Positions 43,481-52,176 of a stretch of DNA of 64,000 nucleotides are shown in pieces; position 1 is the stretch's first letter; every line of letters begins with the position of its first letter. Where the stretch lies: positions 248,001 through 312,000 of the forward strand of contig NZ_VEWL01000001.1 in NCBI RefSeq assembly GCF_006376685.1. Direction: 5' to 3'. The notes under the pieces are model-generated. The model did not search any database. It was not told the DNA's origin and saw only the letters and a list, made by a program, of their open reading frames with translations. The stretch comes from Ochrobactrum teleogrylli (lineage in GTDB: Bacteria; Pseudomonadota; Alphaproteobacteria; Rhizobiales; Rhizobiaceae). A program made the translations under genes and the position numbers.

Positions 43481-44854
43481 ATGACCAGACAGCCCAATTC
43501 CGTTGAAGCTCGCGATATCGCTTATCATTTCCATTCAAACACCAATGCGCGCCGTCATGAAGAAATCGGCCCGGTGGTGATTGAAAAGGGCGATGGCATC
43601 TACGTCGAAGACAATAACGGCAAGCGCTACATTGAGGCGATGGCTGGGCTTTGGAGCGTCGGCGTCGGCTTTTCGGAAAAGCGTCTGGCCGATGCAGCGC
43701 ATAAGCAGATGCTGAAGTTGCCTTATTCGCATACTTTCACGCATCGCTCGCATCCGCCGGTTATCGAACTGGCTGAAAAGCTGATCAGCATTGCGCCGGT
43801 GCCGATGAGCAAGGTTTATTTCACCAATTCCGGTTCGGAAGCCAACGACACCATCATCAAGATGTTGTGGTTCCGCGCCAATGCCATGGGCCAGCCGCAG
43901 CGCACCAAGATCATCGGTCGCAAGCGCGGTTATCATGGCGTGACGATTGCTTCGGCCAGCGCCACCGGCCTGCCGGTCAATCACAACTCGTTCAATCTGC
44001 CCCTGCCAGGCTTCCTGCACACGACGTGTCCGCATTATTACCGCGATGCGCTGCCGGGCGAGACGGTGGATGAATTCACCACGCGTCTTGCCAAGGAACT
44101 GGAGGACATGATCCTCGCGGAAGGACCGGAAACGGTTGCAGCTTTCATCGGCGAGCCGGTGATGGGCGCAGGAGGCGTTGTCGTGCCACCGGAAGGTTAC
44201 TGGGAAAAGATTCAGGCCGTGCTGCAGAAATACGATATTCTGCTGATCGCCGACGAAGTGATCTGCGGTTTTGGTCGTACCGGCAACATGTTCGGTTCGC
44301 AGACCTTCAACATGAAGCCGGATATCATGACGCTGTCGAAGCAGATTTCGTCGTCTTATCTGCCGATCTCGGCTTTCATGTTCAACGACCGCGTCTATCA
44401 GCCGGTGGCCGATGAAAGCGCGCGTCTTGGCGTGTTCGGTCACGGCTATACGGGATCGGGCCATCCGGTCGCAGCCGCCGTTGCGGTCGAGAATCTCAAG
44501 ATTATCGAAGAGCGCGATCTGGTGACCAATGCGCGCGAAACGGGCGCCTATATGCAGAAGCGCCTGCGCGAACTGGCCGAGCATCCGCTGGTCGGCGAAG
44601 TGCGCGGCGTTGGTCTCATTGCGGCACTTGAACTGGTTGGCGACAAGGCCACCAAGGCACCGCATGAGAAGGTTGGCGCGCTGGGCGGGCTTGCCAATGC
44701 TGCGATGTTCGGCAATGGGGTCATCACCCGCAATATGGGCGACGCAATTGCGTTTTGCCCGCCGATGATCATCACGCCTGCGCAGGTCGATGATGTTGTT
44801 GCGGCAACGAAGAAGTCGCTGGATGAGGTCGCGGCCTCGCTCGGTCGCAGTTGA
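43481..44854 (+). CDS. Class III aminotransferase (putrescine/omega-amino acid type)
   Basis: A 457-residue PLP-dependent enzyme of the omega-transaminase group, similar to SpuC-type putrescine-pyruvate aminotransferases. Landmarks are TNSGSEANDT, YHGVTIASASATG, the DEV motif in LLIADEVICGFGRTG and TLSKQISSSY with the PLP lysine. ATG 43481 follows AGGGGAATTCGA; the frame opens at 43433 without an SD. It stands alone between a regulator and a terminator. With PatD (23170) it would complete putrescine to 4-aminobutyrate, though beta-alanine or other amines are possible substrates. Confidence 0.85.
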   Translation: MTRQPNSVEARDIAYHFHSNTNARRHEEIGPVVIEKGDGIYVEDNNGKRYIEAMAGLWSVGVGFSEKRLADAAHKQMLKLPYSHTFTHRSHPPVIELAEKLISIAPVPMSKVYFTNSGSEANDTIIKMLWFRANAMGQPQRTKIIGRKRGYHGVTIASASATGLPVNHNSFNLPLPGFLHTTCPHYYRDALPGETVDEFTTRLAKELEDMILAEGPETVAAFIGEPVMGAGGVVVPPEGYWEKIQAVLQKYDILLIADEVICGFGRTGNMFGSQTFNMKPDIMTLSKQISSSYLPISAFMFNDRVYQPVADESARLGVFGHGYTGSGHPVAAAVAVENLKIIEERDLVTNARETGAYMQKRLRELAEHPLVGEVRGVGLIAALELVGDKATKAPHEKVGALGGLANAAMFGNGVITRNMGDAIAFCPPMIITPAQVDDVVAATKKSLDEVAASLGRS

Positions 44855-44880
44855 TCTGAAAACGCCTTCAAGGGACAAAC

Positions 44881-44910
44881 AAAACCCGCATCAGCGATGA
44901 TGCGGGTTTT
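44881..44910. terminator. Bidirectional terminator
   Basis: A perfect 13-bp stem (44881-44893 with 44898-44910) with a GCGA tetraloop; the stem ends supply A-run and T-run in both directions, followed by CATTTTATG. It ends the aminotransferase transcript and the converging lhgO transcript. Confidence 0.88.
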
Positions 44911-44937
44911 CATTTTATGATGGAGAAAAACGCCTGT

Positions 44938-46128
44938 TCAATTGCCTGTTTGCAAGCGTTGAAAGATCAGATTTCCGATCGGTATGGCCGATGTTGCAGC
45001 TGGGGACGGTGCATTGCACACATGCAGCACACGTTTGGTCTGGTGGAATTTGAAATCGTGAATGAGCTTGCCGTCTCGCGAAACGGCTTGCGCCCTTATC
45101 CCCGCACGATAAGGACGCAGGTCGCTTTCCTGCAGGGAAGGGCAATATTTCCGGCATTTTTCCAGATAGCTCGTCTTGAAGAGGCTATCCTTCATTTCTT
45201 CGAACCCGGACGAAAGATGGGCAGTAATCACCTTCCAGAAGCCCGGAAATGCGGCATAAGTCGCCATGTCACGCAGACTGGCCGAGAATTTGGGATAACC
45301 CTCGCGGGAAAGACCCAAAACGGCATTGGGACCGACGGTCAGGCTGCCATCGATCATTGGCGTCAGATGTATGCCGAGAAACGGCATTGAAGGATCGGGC
45401 ACCGGATAGATCATGCGTTCGACGAGTTTGTTCAATTCGGGCCGCAAGGCATAGTATTCGCCGCGAAAAGGCACGATCTGGAAATCGATATCGACACCCG
45501 ACCGGCGGGCAAGGCGGTCGGCCTGCAGACCGGCGCAGGCGATAACCTGCCTGCTTTCCCAAACCTTGTCGCCCGCATAAACGCGCGCATTATCCGCCCG
45601 TTCTTCAATGCGGTCCACACTGATATTGAATTCGATATCGCCGCCCGCGGCGCGAATGAGATCGGCCATGGCGCGGCAGACCGCGCGATAATCAACAATA
45701 CCGCTTTGCTCGACCAACAAAGCGGCAAGTCCGGTCACAGCGGGTTCGAATTCGTGCAATTCACCGCCACTGAGACGGCGGCAGGTGATGCCGTTTGCGG
45801 CGGCATTGGTTTCAAGGGCTGCAAGGCGCTGCACTTCCACATCGTTGGTCGCCACGACAAGCTTGCCCGGAACTCGATAGGCTATGTTGTTCTCGTCACA
45901 AAACTGCTTCGTCATGCGCTCGCCAGCGCGGCAAAGCTCTGCCTTGAAGCTGCCGGGCTGATAATAGATGCCCGCATGGATCACACCGCTATTATGGCCG
46001 GTCTGATGCATCGCAACGGCGTTTTCCTTTTCCAGCACCAGAATGCGGGCTGAAGGCTCTCGTCTGACAATGGTAAGCGCCGTGGCAAGGCCGACAATAC
46101 CGCCACCAACGAGACAATAGTCATACAT
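44938..46128 (-). CDS. lhgO: L-2-hydroxyglutarate oxidase LhgO
   Basis: A 396-residue FAD-dependent oxidoreductase of the DAO family. It begins with the dinucleotide fold YDYCLVGGGIVGLATAL and has the LhgO-typical HNSGVIHAGIYYQPGS block and a C-terminal CNAPSPAATSAIPIG motif. LhgO oxidises L-2-hydroxyglutarate to 2-oxoglutarate and passes electrons to the membrane quinone pool. It is a single gene with a TGATGCATCA dyad upstream. Confidence 0.9.
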   Translation of the reverse strand: MYDYCLVGGGIVGLATALTIVRREPSARILVLEKENAVAMHQTGHNSGVIHAGIYYQPGSFKAELCRAGERMTKQFCDENNIAYRVPGKLVVATNDVEVQRLAALETNAAANGITCRRLSGGELHEFEPAVTGLAALLVEQSGIVDYRAVCRAMADLIRAAGGDIEFNISVDRIEERADNARVYAGDKVWESRQVIACAGLQADRLARRSGVDIDFQIVPFRGEYYALRPELNKLVERMIYPVPDPSMPFLGIHLTPMIDGSLTVGPNAVLGLSREGYPKFSASLRDMATYAAFPGFWKVITAHLSSGFEEMKDSLFKTSYLEKCRKYCPSLQESDLRPYRAGIRAQAVSRDGKLIHDFKFHQTKRVLHVCNAPSPAATSAIPIGNLIFQRLQTGN

Positions 46129-46151
46129 GATGATGCCCGATATTTGCTGTA

Positions 46152-46161
46152 TGATGCATCA
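46152..46161. promoter_or_regulatory. TGATGCATCA palindrome upstream of lhgO
   Basis: A perfect 10-bp palindrome 24 bp upstream of the lhgO ATG, inside the 297-bp divergent region before tauA. A repressor site for lhgO is possible; no regulator gene is adjacent. The rest of this gap shows nothing else I can name. Confidence 0.35.
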
Positions 46162-46425
46162 AAATTACCTTCCATAAAGTAGCACAAGCGTCAACGTCCT
46201 ATAACAGGAATGTAGCTTCTGCCGCGCGGACGGATAGTCCTCTTTTGGGTGCATATCCACACGTTGCCGGTGGTGCGAATATTTTTCCTTTGCATGTAAA
46301 ATTGGTATCCCGTTCCTCTACAACCGTTGCGCGTTGTTCGATCATTGTTGGTATTGGAAGCGCTTGAGGCCGGGGCTTCAGGCTGGCGCTTTCGGGGTGA
46401 TCAACAGCGTGAACGAGGGCGTAGG

Positions 46426-47430
46426 ATGACAATACTGACAAGACGTATTTTTCTGGCCGCTTCCACGGCTGTTATTGGGGTGGTGGCTGCGGGCGCAAGC
46501 TTCGCCGCCGATGTAAAAATCAATATCGGTTATCAAACGGTGGTTGAGCCATCGAAGGTTCCGCAGGCCGACGGCGAATATGAAAAGGCGGCCAATGCCG
46601 ACATCAATTGGCGCAAGTTCGATTCAGGCGCGGATGTGATTGCGGCTGTGGCTTCCGGCGATATCGACATCGGCTATGTCGGCTCCAGCCCGCTGGCTGC
46701 TGCCGCCAGCCGCGAACTGCCGATTGAGACGTTTTTCGTCGTGGGGCTTATCGGTGAATCCGAGGCGCTGGTCGCGCGGGATGCCGCGTCGGTCAAGGAC
46801 CTTGCGGGCAAGAAGGTTGCCGTGCCGTTTGTCTCGACCACGCATTACAGCCTGCTGGCCGCGCTCAAGCATGAGGGCGTGGACAGCAAGTCGGTGGAAA
46901 TCCTCAATCTGCGTCCGCCGGAAATTGCCGCCGCTTTCGAGCGCGGCGACATTGACGCCGCTTATGTCTGGGACCCGGCATTGGGCCAGATCAAGACCAA
47001 GGGCAAAGTCATTCTGGATTCGGCCAAGGTTGCCGAATGGGGTGCGCCAACCTTTGACGCATGGATCGTCCGCAAGGATTTCGCCAGCGAGCATCCGGCA
47101 GCGGTACGGGATTTCGTGAAGGTAACCGGCAAGGCCTATGATGCCTATAATTCCAAGCCGGAAGCCTGGGATGCCAAATCACCGCAGGCGGAAAAGATTG
47201 CCCGCCTGACCGGCGCCAAGCAGGAAGAAATTCCAGCGCTCCTGAAAGGCTATGTCTATCCGTCGCTGAAGGATCAGGCCTCTGCCGACTATCTGGGCGG
47301 CGCAACCGTGAAGGCGATTGCGGACACTTCCGCCTTCCTGAAGGAGCAGGGCAAGATCGACAACGCGCTGCCGGATTATGCGCCTTACGTCACCACGAAA
47401 TTCGTGACGGACGCGCTCGCCAGCAACTGA
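46426..47430 (+). CDS. tauA: Taurine ABC importer, binding protein TauA
   Basis: A 334-residue exported binding protein (signal cleavage near residue 27, SFAADV). It follows E. coli TauA closely: GYQTVVEPSKVPQADG, NWRKFDSGADVIAAVASGDI, FVSTTHYSLLAALKH and RGDIDAAYVWDPAL. ATG 46426 follows GAGGGCGTAGG; an upstream in-frame start at 46327 lacks a signal peptide at its end. It binds taurine in the periplasm for use as a sulfur (or carbon) source. Confidence 0.9.
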   Translation: MTILTRRIFLAASTAVIGVVAAGASFAADVKINIGYQTVVEPSKVPQADGEYEKAANADINWRKFDSGADVIAAVASGDIDIGYVGSSPLAAAASRELPIETFFVVGLIGESEALVARDAASVKDLAGKKVAVPFVSTTHYSLLAALKHEGVDSKSVEILNLRPPEIAAAFERGDIDAAYVWDPALGQIKTKGKVILDSAKVAEWGAPTFDAWIVRKDFASEHPAAVRDFVKVTGKAYDAYNSKPEAWDAKSPQAEKIARLTGAKQEEIPALLKGYVYPSLKDQASADYLGGATVKAIADTSAFLKEQGKIDNALPDYAPYVTTKFVTDALASN

Positions 47431-47455
47431 TCCTGCGCGTTTCAGATCGAACAAA

Positions 47456-47488
47456 CCCCTGTCCGCCGACCATTCCGGCGGGCAGGGG
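47456..47488 (+). other. Hairpin between tauA and tauB
   Basis: A 13-bp stem with one G-U pair (47456-47468 with 47476-47488) and a 7-nt loop, not followed by a T-run. It probably stabilises the tauA message or partly ends transcription before tauBC. Confidence 0.55.
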
Positions 47489-47512
47489 CATTTGCGGTAA
47501 CAGGTAGGGCAT

Positions 47513-48286
47513 ATGAGCCAGCTCAAACTCAGTCAGATCAGCGTGCACTATGGCGGCACTGCGATACCAGCGCTCGACAATGTATCGCTTGACCTCTCGG
47601 CGGGCGAATTCGTTGTACTCACCGGGCGTTCAGGTTGCGGAAAAACGTCGTTGCTCAATGTCGCTGCCGGATTGTTGCAGCCGCAAAGCGGCGCGGTGAC
47701 GCGAAACGGTGTTCGTCTGCAAGGTGCAGGACAAGGGCGGGCGGTGGTGTTCCAACACGATGCGCTGTTTCCATGGTTCAACACGCGCGACAATGTCGCC
47801 TTTGCCTTGCGACTGAAAGCCATTCCCCAGAGCGAGCGACGCCGCATCGCCGATGAATTGCTGGCGCAGGTCCGGTTGGAAGGCGCGGGCGACAAGGCGA
47901 TCTGGGAATTGTCGGGCGGCATGCGCCAGCGTGTCGGACTGGCACGGGCGCTGGCCTCAAAGCCGGATTTTCTATTGATGGACGAGCCGCTGGGCGCACT
48001 CGACGCGCTGACGCGTGAACGCATGCAGACGCTGTTGCTCGACATATGGGGCAAAAGCGCGGCGGGCGTCCTGATGGTCACGCATGGCATTGAGGAAGCA
48101 TTGCTGCTCGCAACCAGAATTGTCGTGATGCTGCCGCATCCGGGGCGGATCGAGCGGGTGTTCGATGTGAATTTCGGCAGGCGTTATCTGGCGGGCGAGC
48201 CGGTGCGGTCCATCAAGACGGACCCGGCGTTCCTGCAAGCGCGGGGCGAACTGGCGGATGCGATATTCGAGGGAGAAACGGCATGA
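47513..48286 (+). CDS. tauB: Taurine ABC importer, ATPase TauB
   Basis: A 257-residue ATPase with Walker A GRSGCGKTS, Q-loop FQHDALFPWFNT, signature LSGGMRQRVGLARAL and Walker B FLLMDEPLGALD. It belongs to the TauB/SsuB class. The stop overlaps tauC by ATGA. Confidence 0.9.
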   Translation: MSQLKLSQISVHYGGTAIPALDNVSLDLSAGEFVVLTGRSGCGKTSLLNVAAGLLQPQSGAVTRNGVRLQGAGQGRAVVFQHDALFPWFNTRDNVAFALRLKAIPQSERRRIADELLAQVRLEGAGDKAIWELSGGMRQRVGLARALASKPDFLLMDEPLGALDALTRERMQTLLLDIWGKSAAGVLMVTHGIEEALLLATRIVVMLPHPGRIERVFDVNFGRRYLAGEPVRSIKTDPAFLQARGELADAIFEGETA

Positions 48287-49152
48287 GTGTTTCGACAGAA
48301 ACGCGCAGCTATGACGATATTGCGCAAAGCAAATCGGAGAGTTCCACTGATCTGCCCCGGCTCGGTTCACGGCCATGGCTGTCGTTATTTTCCGGCACGC
48401 GTGCGATCAGCGCGGCGACGATTGTTGCTCTCATCCTTGTCTGGTGGTTGGCGGCAAGCCTGAAACTGGTCTCGCCGGTCTTTTTGCCGTCGCCCGCACA
48501 GGTTCTGGCCAAGTTTTTCAGCGTGGCGCAAAACGGTTTCGTCGATGCGACGCTGGCGCAGCATCTGATCGCGAGTCTTGCCCGCGTTTTTGCGGCGCTG
48601 GTCGTTTCGATCGTCATTGCCGTGCCGGTCGGCCTTGCCATTGGCCTTAGTCCCGTCGGGCGGGGTATTCTCGACCCCATTCTGGAATTTCTGCGCCCGA
48701 TCCCGCCACTTGCTTATCTGCCGCTGGTGGTGATCTGGTTCGGCATCGGCGAAACGTCGAAAGTGCTGGTCATCTTTTTGGCGATGCTGGCGCCGATTGC
48801 GCTTTCCACGGCATCCGGCGTGCGCAGCGTTTCGCAGGAGCGTTTGAATGCTGCGCGCGCCTTCGAAGCAAGTCGTCGGCAACTGGTGCGTTTCGTTGTG
48901 CTGCCGCATACGCTGCCCTCGATCTTTACCGGGGTGCGCATTGCGTTGGGCGCAGGCTGGACCACGCTGGTAGCCGCAGAACTGGTTGCAGCGACCAGAG
49001 GCCTTGGTTTCATGATCCAGTCGGCCGCGCAGTTCCTTGTGACCGATGTGGTGATCATGGGCATTATCGTCATTGCGCTGATCGCTTTTGCGTTTGAACT
49101 GTCGCTGCGCAAGCTTGAATCCGTGCTGGTGCCCTGGGCGGGGCGCGATTGA
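48283..49152 (+). CDS. tauC: Taurine ABC importer, permease TauC
   Basis: A 289-residue permease with a polar N-terminal tail of about 40 residues and six membrane helices. The EAA-like loop is NAARAFEASRRQLVRFVVLP, and the DPILEFLRPIPPLAYLPLVV block is typical of TauC/SsuC. No taurine dioxygenase (TauD) gene follows in the window. Confidence 0.9.
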   Translation: MSVSTETRSYDDIAQSKSESSTDLPRLGSRPWLSLFSGTRAISAATIVALILVWWLAASLKLVSPVFLPSPAQVLAKFFSVAQNGFVDATLAQHLIASLARVFAALVVSIVIAVPVGLAIGLSPVGRGILDPILEFLRPIPPLAYLPLVVIWFGIGETSKVLVIFLAMLAPIALSTASGVRSVSQERLNAARAFEASRRQLVRFVVLPHTLPSIFTGVRIALGAGWTTLVAAELVAATRGLGFMIQSAAQFLVTDVVIMGIIVIALIAFAFELSLRKLESVLVPWAGRD

Positions 49153-49319
49153 GGCAGCAGGCTTTACAATATGTCGTGCACTGTCTTGCGCGGCGATAGC
49201 GTTCGAGAAGTAAAGAATTTCCCCTGAACCCCGTGAGGTTAGACGTTCGTTCCTGTGGCTGCGCTTATTTGTCTCTAACATAAGAACAAGAAGAAGCCGG
49301 TGTTTCAGGAGCAGTATTG

Positions 49320-50273
49320 ATGCGCATTACAAGACGTAAATTTGCAGGACTTCTCGCCGGTTCGGCTGCATTACCATTGATCGGCAGTGTGCCTGCTTTC
49401 GCGCAGGAAAAAGTGCTGCGCATCGGTTACCAGAAATACGGCACGCTGGTACTGCTCAAGGCGCGCGGCATTCTCGAAGAGAAGTTGCAGAAGATCGGTT
49501 TTGACGTGCGCTGGACCGAGTTTCCGGCAGGGCCACAGCTTCTCGAAGCGCTGAATGTTGGCGCGGTTGATTTTGGCACCACCGGCGAAACGCCGCCGAT
49601 CTTCGCGCAGGCAGCGGGTGCGCCGCTTGTCTATATTGCGCATGAGCCTCCGGCACCGACCGGCGAGGCCATTCTGGTGCCGAAGGACAGCCCCATCAAG
49701 ACGGTTGCAGAGCTGAAAGGCAAGAACGTCGCGCTCAACAAGGGTTCGAATGTTCACTACCTTCTGGTCAAGGCGCTTGAAGATGCAGGCCTTGCCTATA
49801 CCGACATCAAAACCACCTTCCTGCCACCTGCCGATGCGCGCGCCGCTTTTGAGCGTGGCGCAGTCGATGCCTGGGTGATCTGGGATCCTTTTCAGGCCGC
49901 AGCGGAAATCGCCATTGAAGCGCGCGAGTTGCGCAACGGCGAAGGGCTTGTGCCCAACCATCAGTTCTATCTTGGCGCAAAGCCATTTGTGGATGCGAAC
50001 CCGCAAGCCATCGATATCGTTATCGATGCGATTGCCGAGATCGATACATGGATCAAGGACAATACGGCGACGGTCGCGGCAGAACTTGCGCCTTCGGTCG
50101 GCATTCCGGAAAATGTCCTTGTCCGTGCCGTTGAGCGTCAGTCCTATGGCGTCAAGCCGCTCGATGCAGCGGTCATCGCCCAGCAGCAGGAAATTGCAGA
50201 CACCTTCTTCAAACTCGGCCTCATTCCCAAGGAAATTTCCATTGCCGAGGTGACGCGCAAGGGAGCGGCTTGA
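49320..50273 (+). CDS. ssuA: Alkanesulfonate ABC importer, binding protein SsuA
   Basis: A 317-residue binding protein with a twin-arginine-like N-terminus (MRITRRKFAGLLAGS) and cleavage near AFA. The mature part starts KVLRIGYQKYGTLVLLKARG and has FGTTGETPPIFAQAAGAPL and ALNKGSNVHYLL, a close match to SsuA. It binds aliphatic sulfonates. AGGAG lies about 10 nt upstream of the ATG. Confidence 0.9.
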   Translation: MRITRRKFAGLLAGSAALPLIGSVPAFAQEKVLRIGYQKYGTLVLLKARGILEEKLQKIGFDVRWTEFPAGPQLLEALNVGAVDFGTTGETPPIFAQAAGAPLVYIAHEPPAPTGEAILVPKDSPIKTVAELKGKNVALNKGSNVHYLLVKALEDAGLAYTDIKTTFLPPADARAAFERGAVDAWVIWDPFQAAAEIAIEARELRNGEGLVPNHQFYLGAKPFVDANPQAIDIVIDAIAEIDTWIKDNTATVAAELAPSVGIPENVLVRAVERQSYGVKPLDAAVIAQQQEIADTFFKLGLIPKEISIAEVTRKGAA

Positions 50274-51121
50274 TGGCGGATTCAAGCATTTCGGGCATTT
50301 CCGGCTTTGCCGGAAAGAGCAGCACAGGCAATGTCCCGCGTTTCAAATCGCTCGGCAAAGTGCTTGCACCATGGGCGCTGCCGATTGTTCTTTTGATCGT
50401 CTGGGAGATCGCCGCGCGTACCGGCCTGATCACGGCGCGATTGATGCCGGCTCCCAGCACGGTGGCGGCAGCATTCTGGAAATCGCTACTGGACGGAACG
50501 CTGATCTATCATACCTATATTTCCACGCAGCGCGCCTTAATCGGTCTCGTCATCGGTGGTGGCTTGGGTTTTGTCGCCGGTATCGTCAACGGTCTCTGGA
50601 AACCAGCCGAAACGCTGCTCGACAGCACTTTGCAAATGCTGCGCAACATCCCGCATCTGGCGCTTATACCGCTCGTCATTCTGTGGTTCGGCATTGACGA
50701 AACCGCCAAGATTTTTCTGGTTTCCATTGGCGTTTTCTTTCCGATCTATATCAACACGTTTTACGGCGTGCGCACCATCGATCCCCAATTGATCGAGATG
50801 GCGCATGTCTATGGATTGGATCGGAAGGCGCTGATCCAGCGCATTATCTTGCCGGGTGCACTGCCGTCGATCCTTGTCGGCCTGCGCTATGCTCTGGGCT
50901 TCATGTGGCTGACGCTGATCGTTGCCGAGACCATTTCGGCCACCAGCGGCATTGGCTATATGACCATGAATGCGCGTGAGTTTCTGATGACCGATGTGGT
51001 GTTGCTCGGCATCATCATCTATGCGCTTCTCGGCAAAGTGGCCGACACGGCAACCCGTCTCATCGAAAAGCGCGTGCTTGTCTGGCATCCGGCCTATCAG
51101 CCGGAGAAAGGCAAAAACTGA
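50273..51121 (+). CDS. ssuC: Alkanesulfonate ABC importer, permease SsuC
   Basis: A 282-residue permease with six membrane helices. The ATG overlaps the ssuA stop (TGATG). The loop IEMAHVYGLDRKALIQRIILP is the EAA region, and LRNIPHLALIPLVILWFGID is the family-typical second block. The stop overlaps the ssuB start by one base. Confidence 0.9.
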   Translation: MADSSISGISGFAGKSSTGNVPRFKSLGKVLAPWALPIVLLIVWEIAARTGLITARLMPAPSTVAAAFWKSLLDGTLIYHTYISTQRALIGLVIGGGLGFVAGIVNGLWKPAETLLDSTLQMLRNIPHLALIPLVILWFGIDETAKIFLVSIGVFFPIYINTFYGVRTIDPQLIEMAHVYGLDRKALIQRIILPGALPSILVGLRYALGFMWLTLIVAETISATSGIGYMTMNAREFLMTDVVLLGIIIYALLGKVADTATRLIEKRVLVWHPAYQPEKGKN

Positions 51122-51888
51122 TGGCTGCGGTTCAGGACACATATGATGTCGCAACGACCGCTCGCGGTGCGGAAGTGGATGGTGGATTGCCCATTTCGCT
51201 TTCCCGTGTCGACCGTACCTTCGGTAGCCTCAAGGTTCTGCGGCACTTCAATCTGGAGGTGCCGTCCGGGCAGTTTCTGGCCGTTGTCGGGCGCTCTGGC
51301 GGTGGCAAGTCGACGCTTCTGCGCCTGATTTCGGGGCTCGACCTGCCCGATGGCGGGCGCGTTACGGTGGGTGGAGAAGCGCTGACTGGCATCAGCCCAT
51401 CGGTGCGTCTGCTGTTTCAGGAAGCACGGCTGGTGCCGTGGCAGCGCGTGACCGACAATGTCGGCATAGCGCGTGGCGAAAACTGGCGCGAGGCCGCACT
51501 CTCCGTCCTGTCGGATGTGGGGCTTGAAGGGCGCGGCAATGACTGGCCTTCCGTCCTGTCCGGCGGCCAGCGGCAGCGTGTGGCGTTGGCGAGGGCGCTG
51601 GTCAGCGATCCGAAAATCCTGCTTTTGGACGAGCCTTTTGGCGCGCTCGATGCGTTGACGCGTATCGAGATGCACCGCCTTCTGGAACGCATCTGGACGA
51701 AGCGTGGCTTTACGACGGTCCTGATCACCCACGATGTGGCCGAAGCTGTCGCACTCGCTGATCGGGTCATCGTTTTGCGCGAGGGGTCGATTGCGCTCGA
51801 TATCGACATTGATCTGGAGCGCCCGCGCCGCGAACTTGCCGATGCCCGCGCGATTGACCTGCAGAAGCGGATTCTGGACGCGGTGTAA
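51121..51888 (+). CDS. ssuB: Alkanesulfonate ABC importer, ATPase SsuB
   Basis: A 255-residue ATPase with Walker A GRSGGGKST, Q-loop FQEARLVPWQRV, signature LSGGQRQRVALARAL and Walker B ILLLDEPFGALD. The QEARL/PW sequence is typical of SsuB. Genes for the sulfonate monooxygenase (SsuD/SsuE) are not in the window. The stop codon forms the edge of a long palindromic element. Confidence 0.9.
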   Translation: MAAVQDTYDVATTARGAEVDGGLPISLSRVDRTFGSLKVLRHFNLEVPSGQFLAVVGRSGGGKSTLLRLISGLDLPDGGRVTVGGEALTGISPSVRLLFQEARLVPWQRVTDNVGIARGENWREAALSVLSDVGLEGRGNDWPSVLSGGQRQRVALARALVSDPKILLLDEPFGALDALTRIEMHRLLERIWTKRGFTTVLITHDVAEAVALADRVIVLREGSIALDIDIDLERPRRELADARAIDLQKRILDAV

Positions 51889-52030
51889 GAGCCTGTTCCA
51901 AAAGTCGCCCTGTGCGGCTGCAAATGGCAATTTTCTACGTTCCGGTGCTCACGTACCTTAAGTACGCTCCGCTCCGGTACACGAAAATCACCATTTTCAC
52001 ACACACATGCTGCTTTTTGGTTCAGGCTCT
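51888..52030. repeat. 143-bp imperfect palindromic element
   Basis: The outer 16-bp arms (51888-51903 and 52015-52030) match with two mismatches. Inside, the sequence continues as an imperfect inverted repeat around CTTAAG at 51958-51963 (ATTTTC...CCGG...CGTAC arms). The whole could fold into one long hairpin. Size and style resemble the short palindromic repeats of Brucellaceae (Bru-RS-type, MITE-like), but membership was not checked. It sits directly after ssuB and may also end its transcript. Confidence 0.6.
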
Positions 52031-52104
52031 AAGCGATCCCCCAAAAACACGATATGAAAAACGCTGCGATCTGAATTGATCGCGGCGCGAACCCGTGCCC
52101 GCCC

Positions 52105-52168
52105 TTGACAGCCATTGCGATATCGATAAATTCCAACTGGACTAGTGGAAAGACCAGTGGGTCAGTGG
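52105..52168 (+). promoter_or_regulatory. Promoter and repeated AGTGG operator region of gntR
   Basis: TTGACA at 52105-52110 with a TAAATT-like -10 box 16 bp on. Downstream, AGTGG occurs at 52144-52148, 52156-52160 and 52164-52168. The larger motif TGGACTAGTGG (52138-52148) recurs with one change at 57686-57696 before the SDR gene. This suggests autoregulation by the GntR protein and control of the second operon. Confidence 0.5.
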
Positions 52169-52176
52169 GAGCAGCG

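Noticed and set aside
43535-44878. 447-codon minus-strand frame opposite the aminotransferase
   Set aside because: The plus strand encodes a complete class III aminotransferase with all motifs. The antisense frame has no SD or recognisable domain.
46199-46441. 80-codon minus-strand frame between lhgO and tauA
   Set aside because: It overlaps the tauA start and promoter region, has no SD and no family features.
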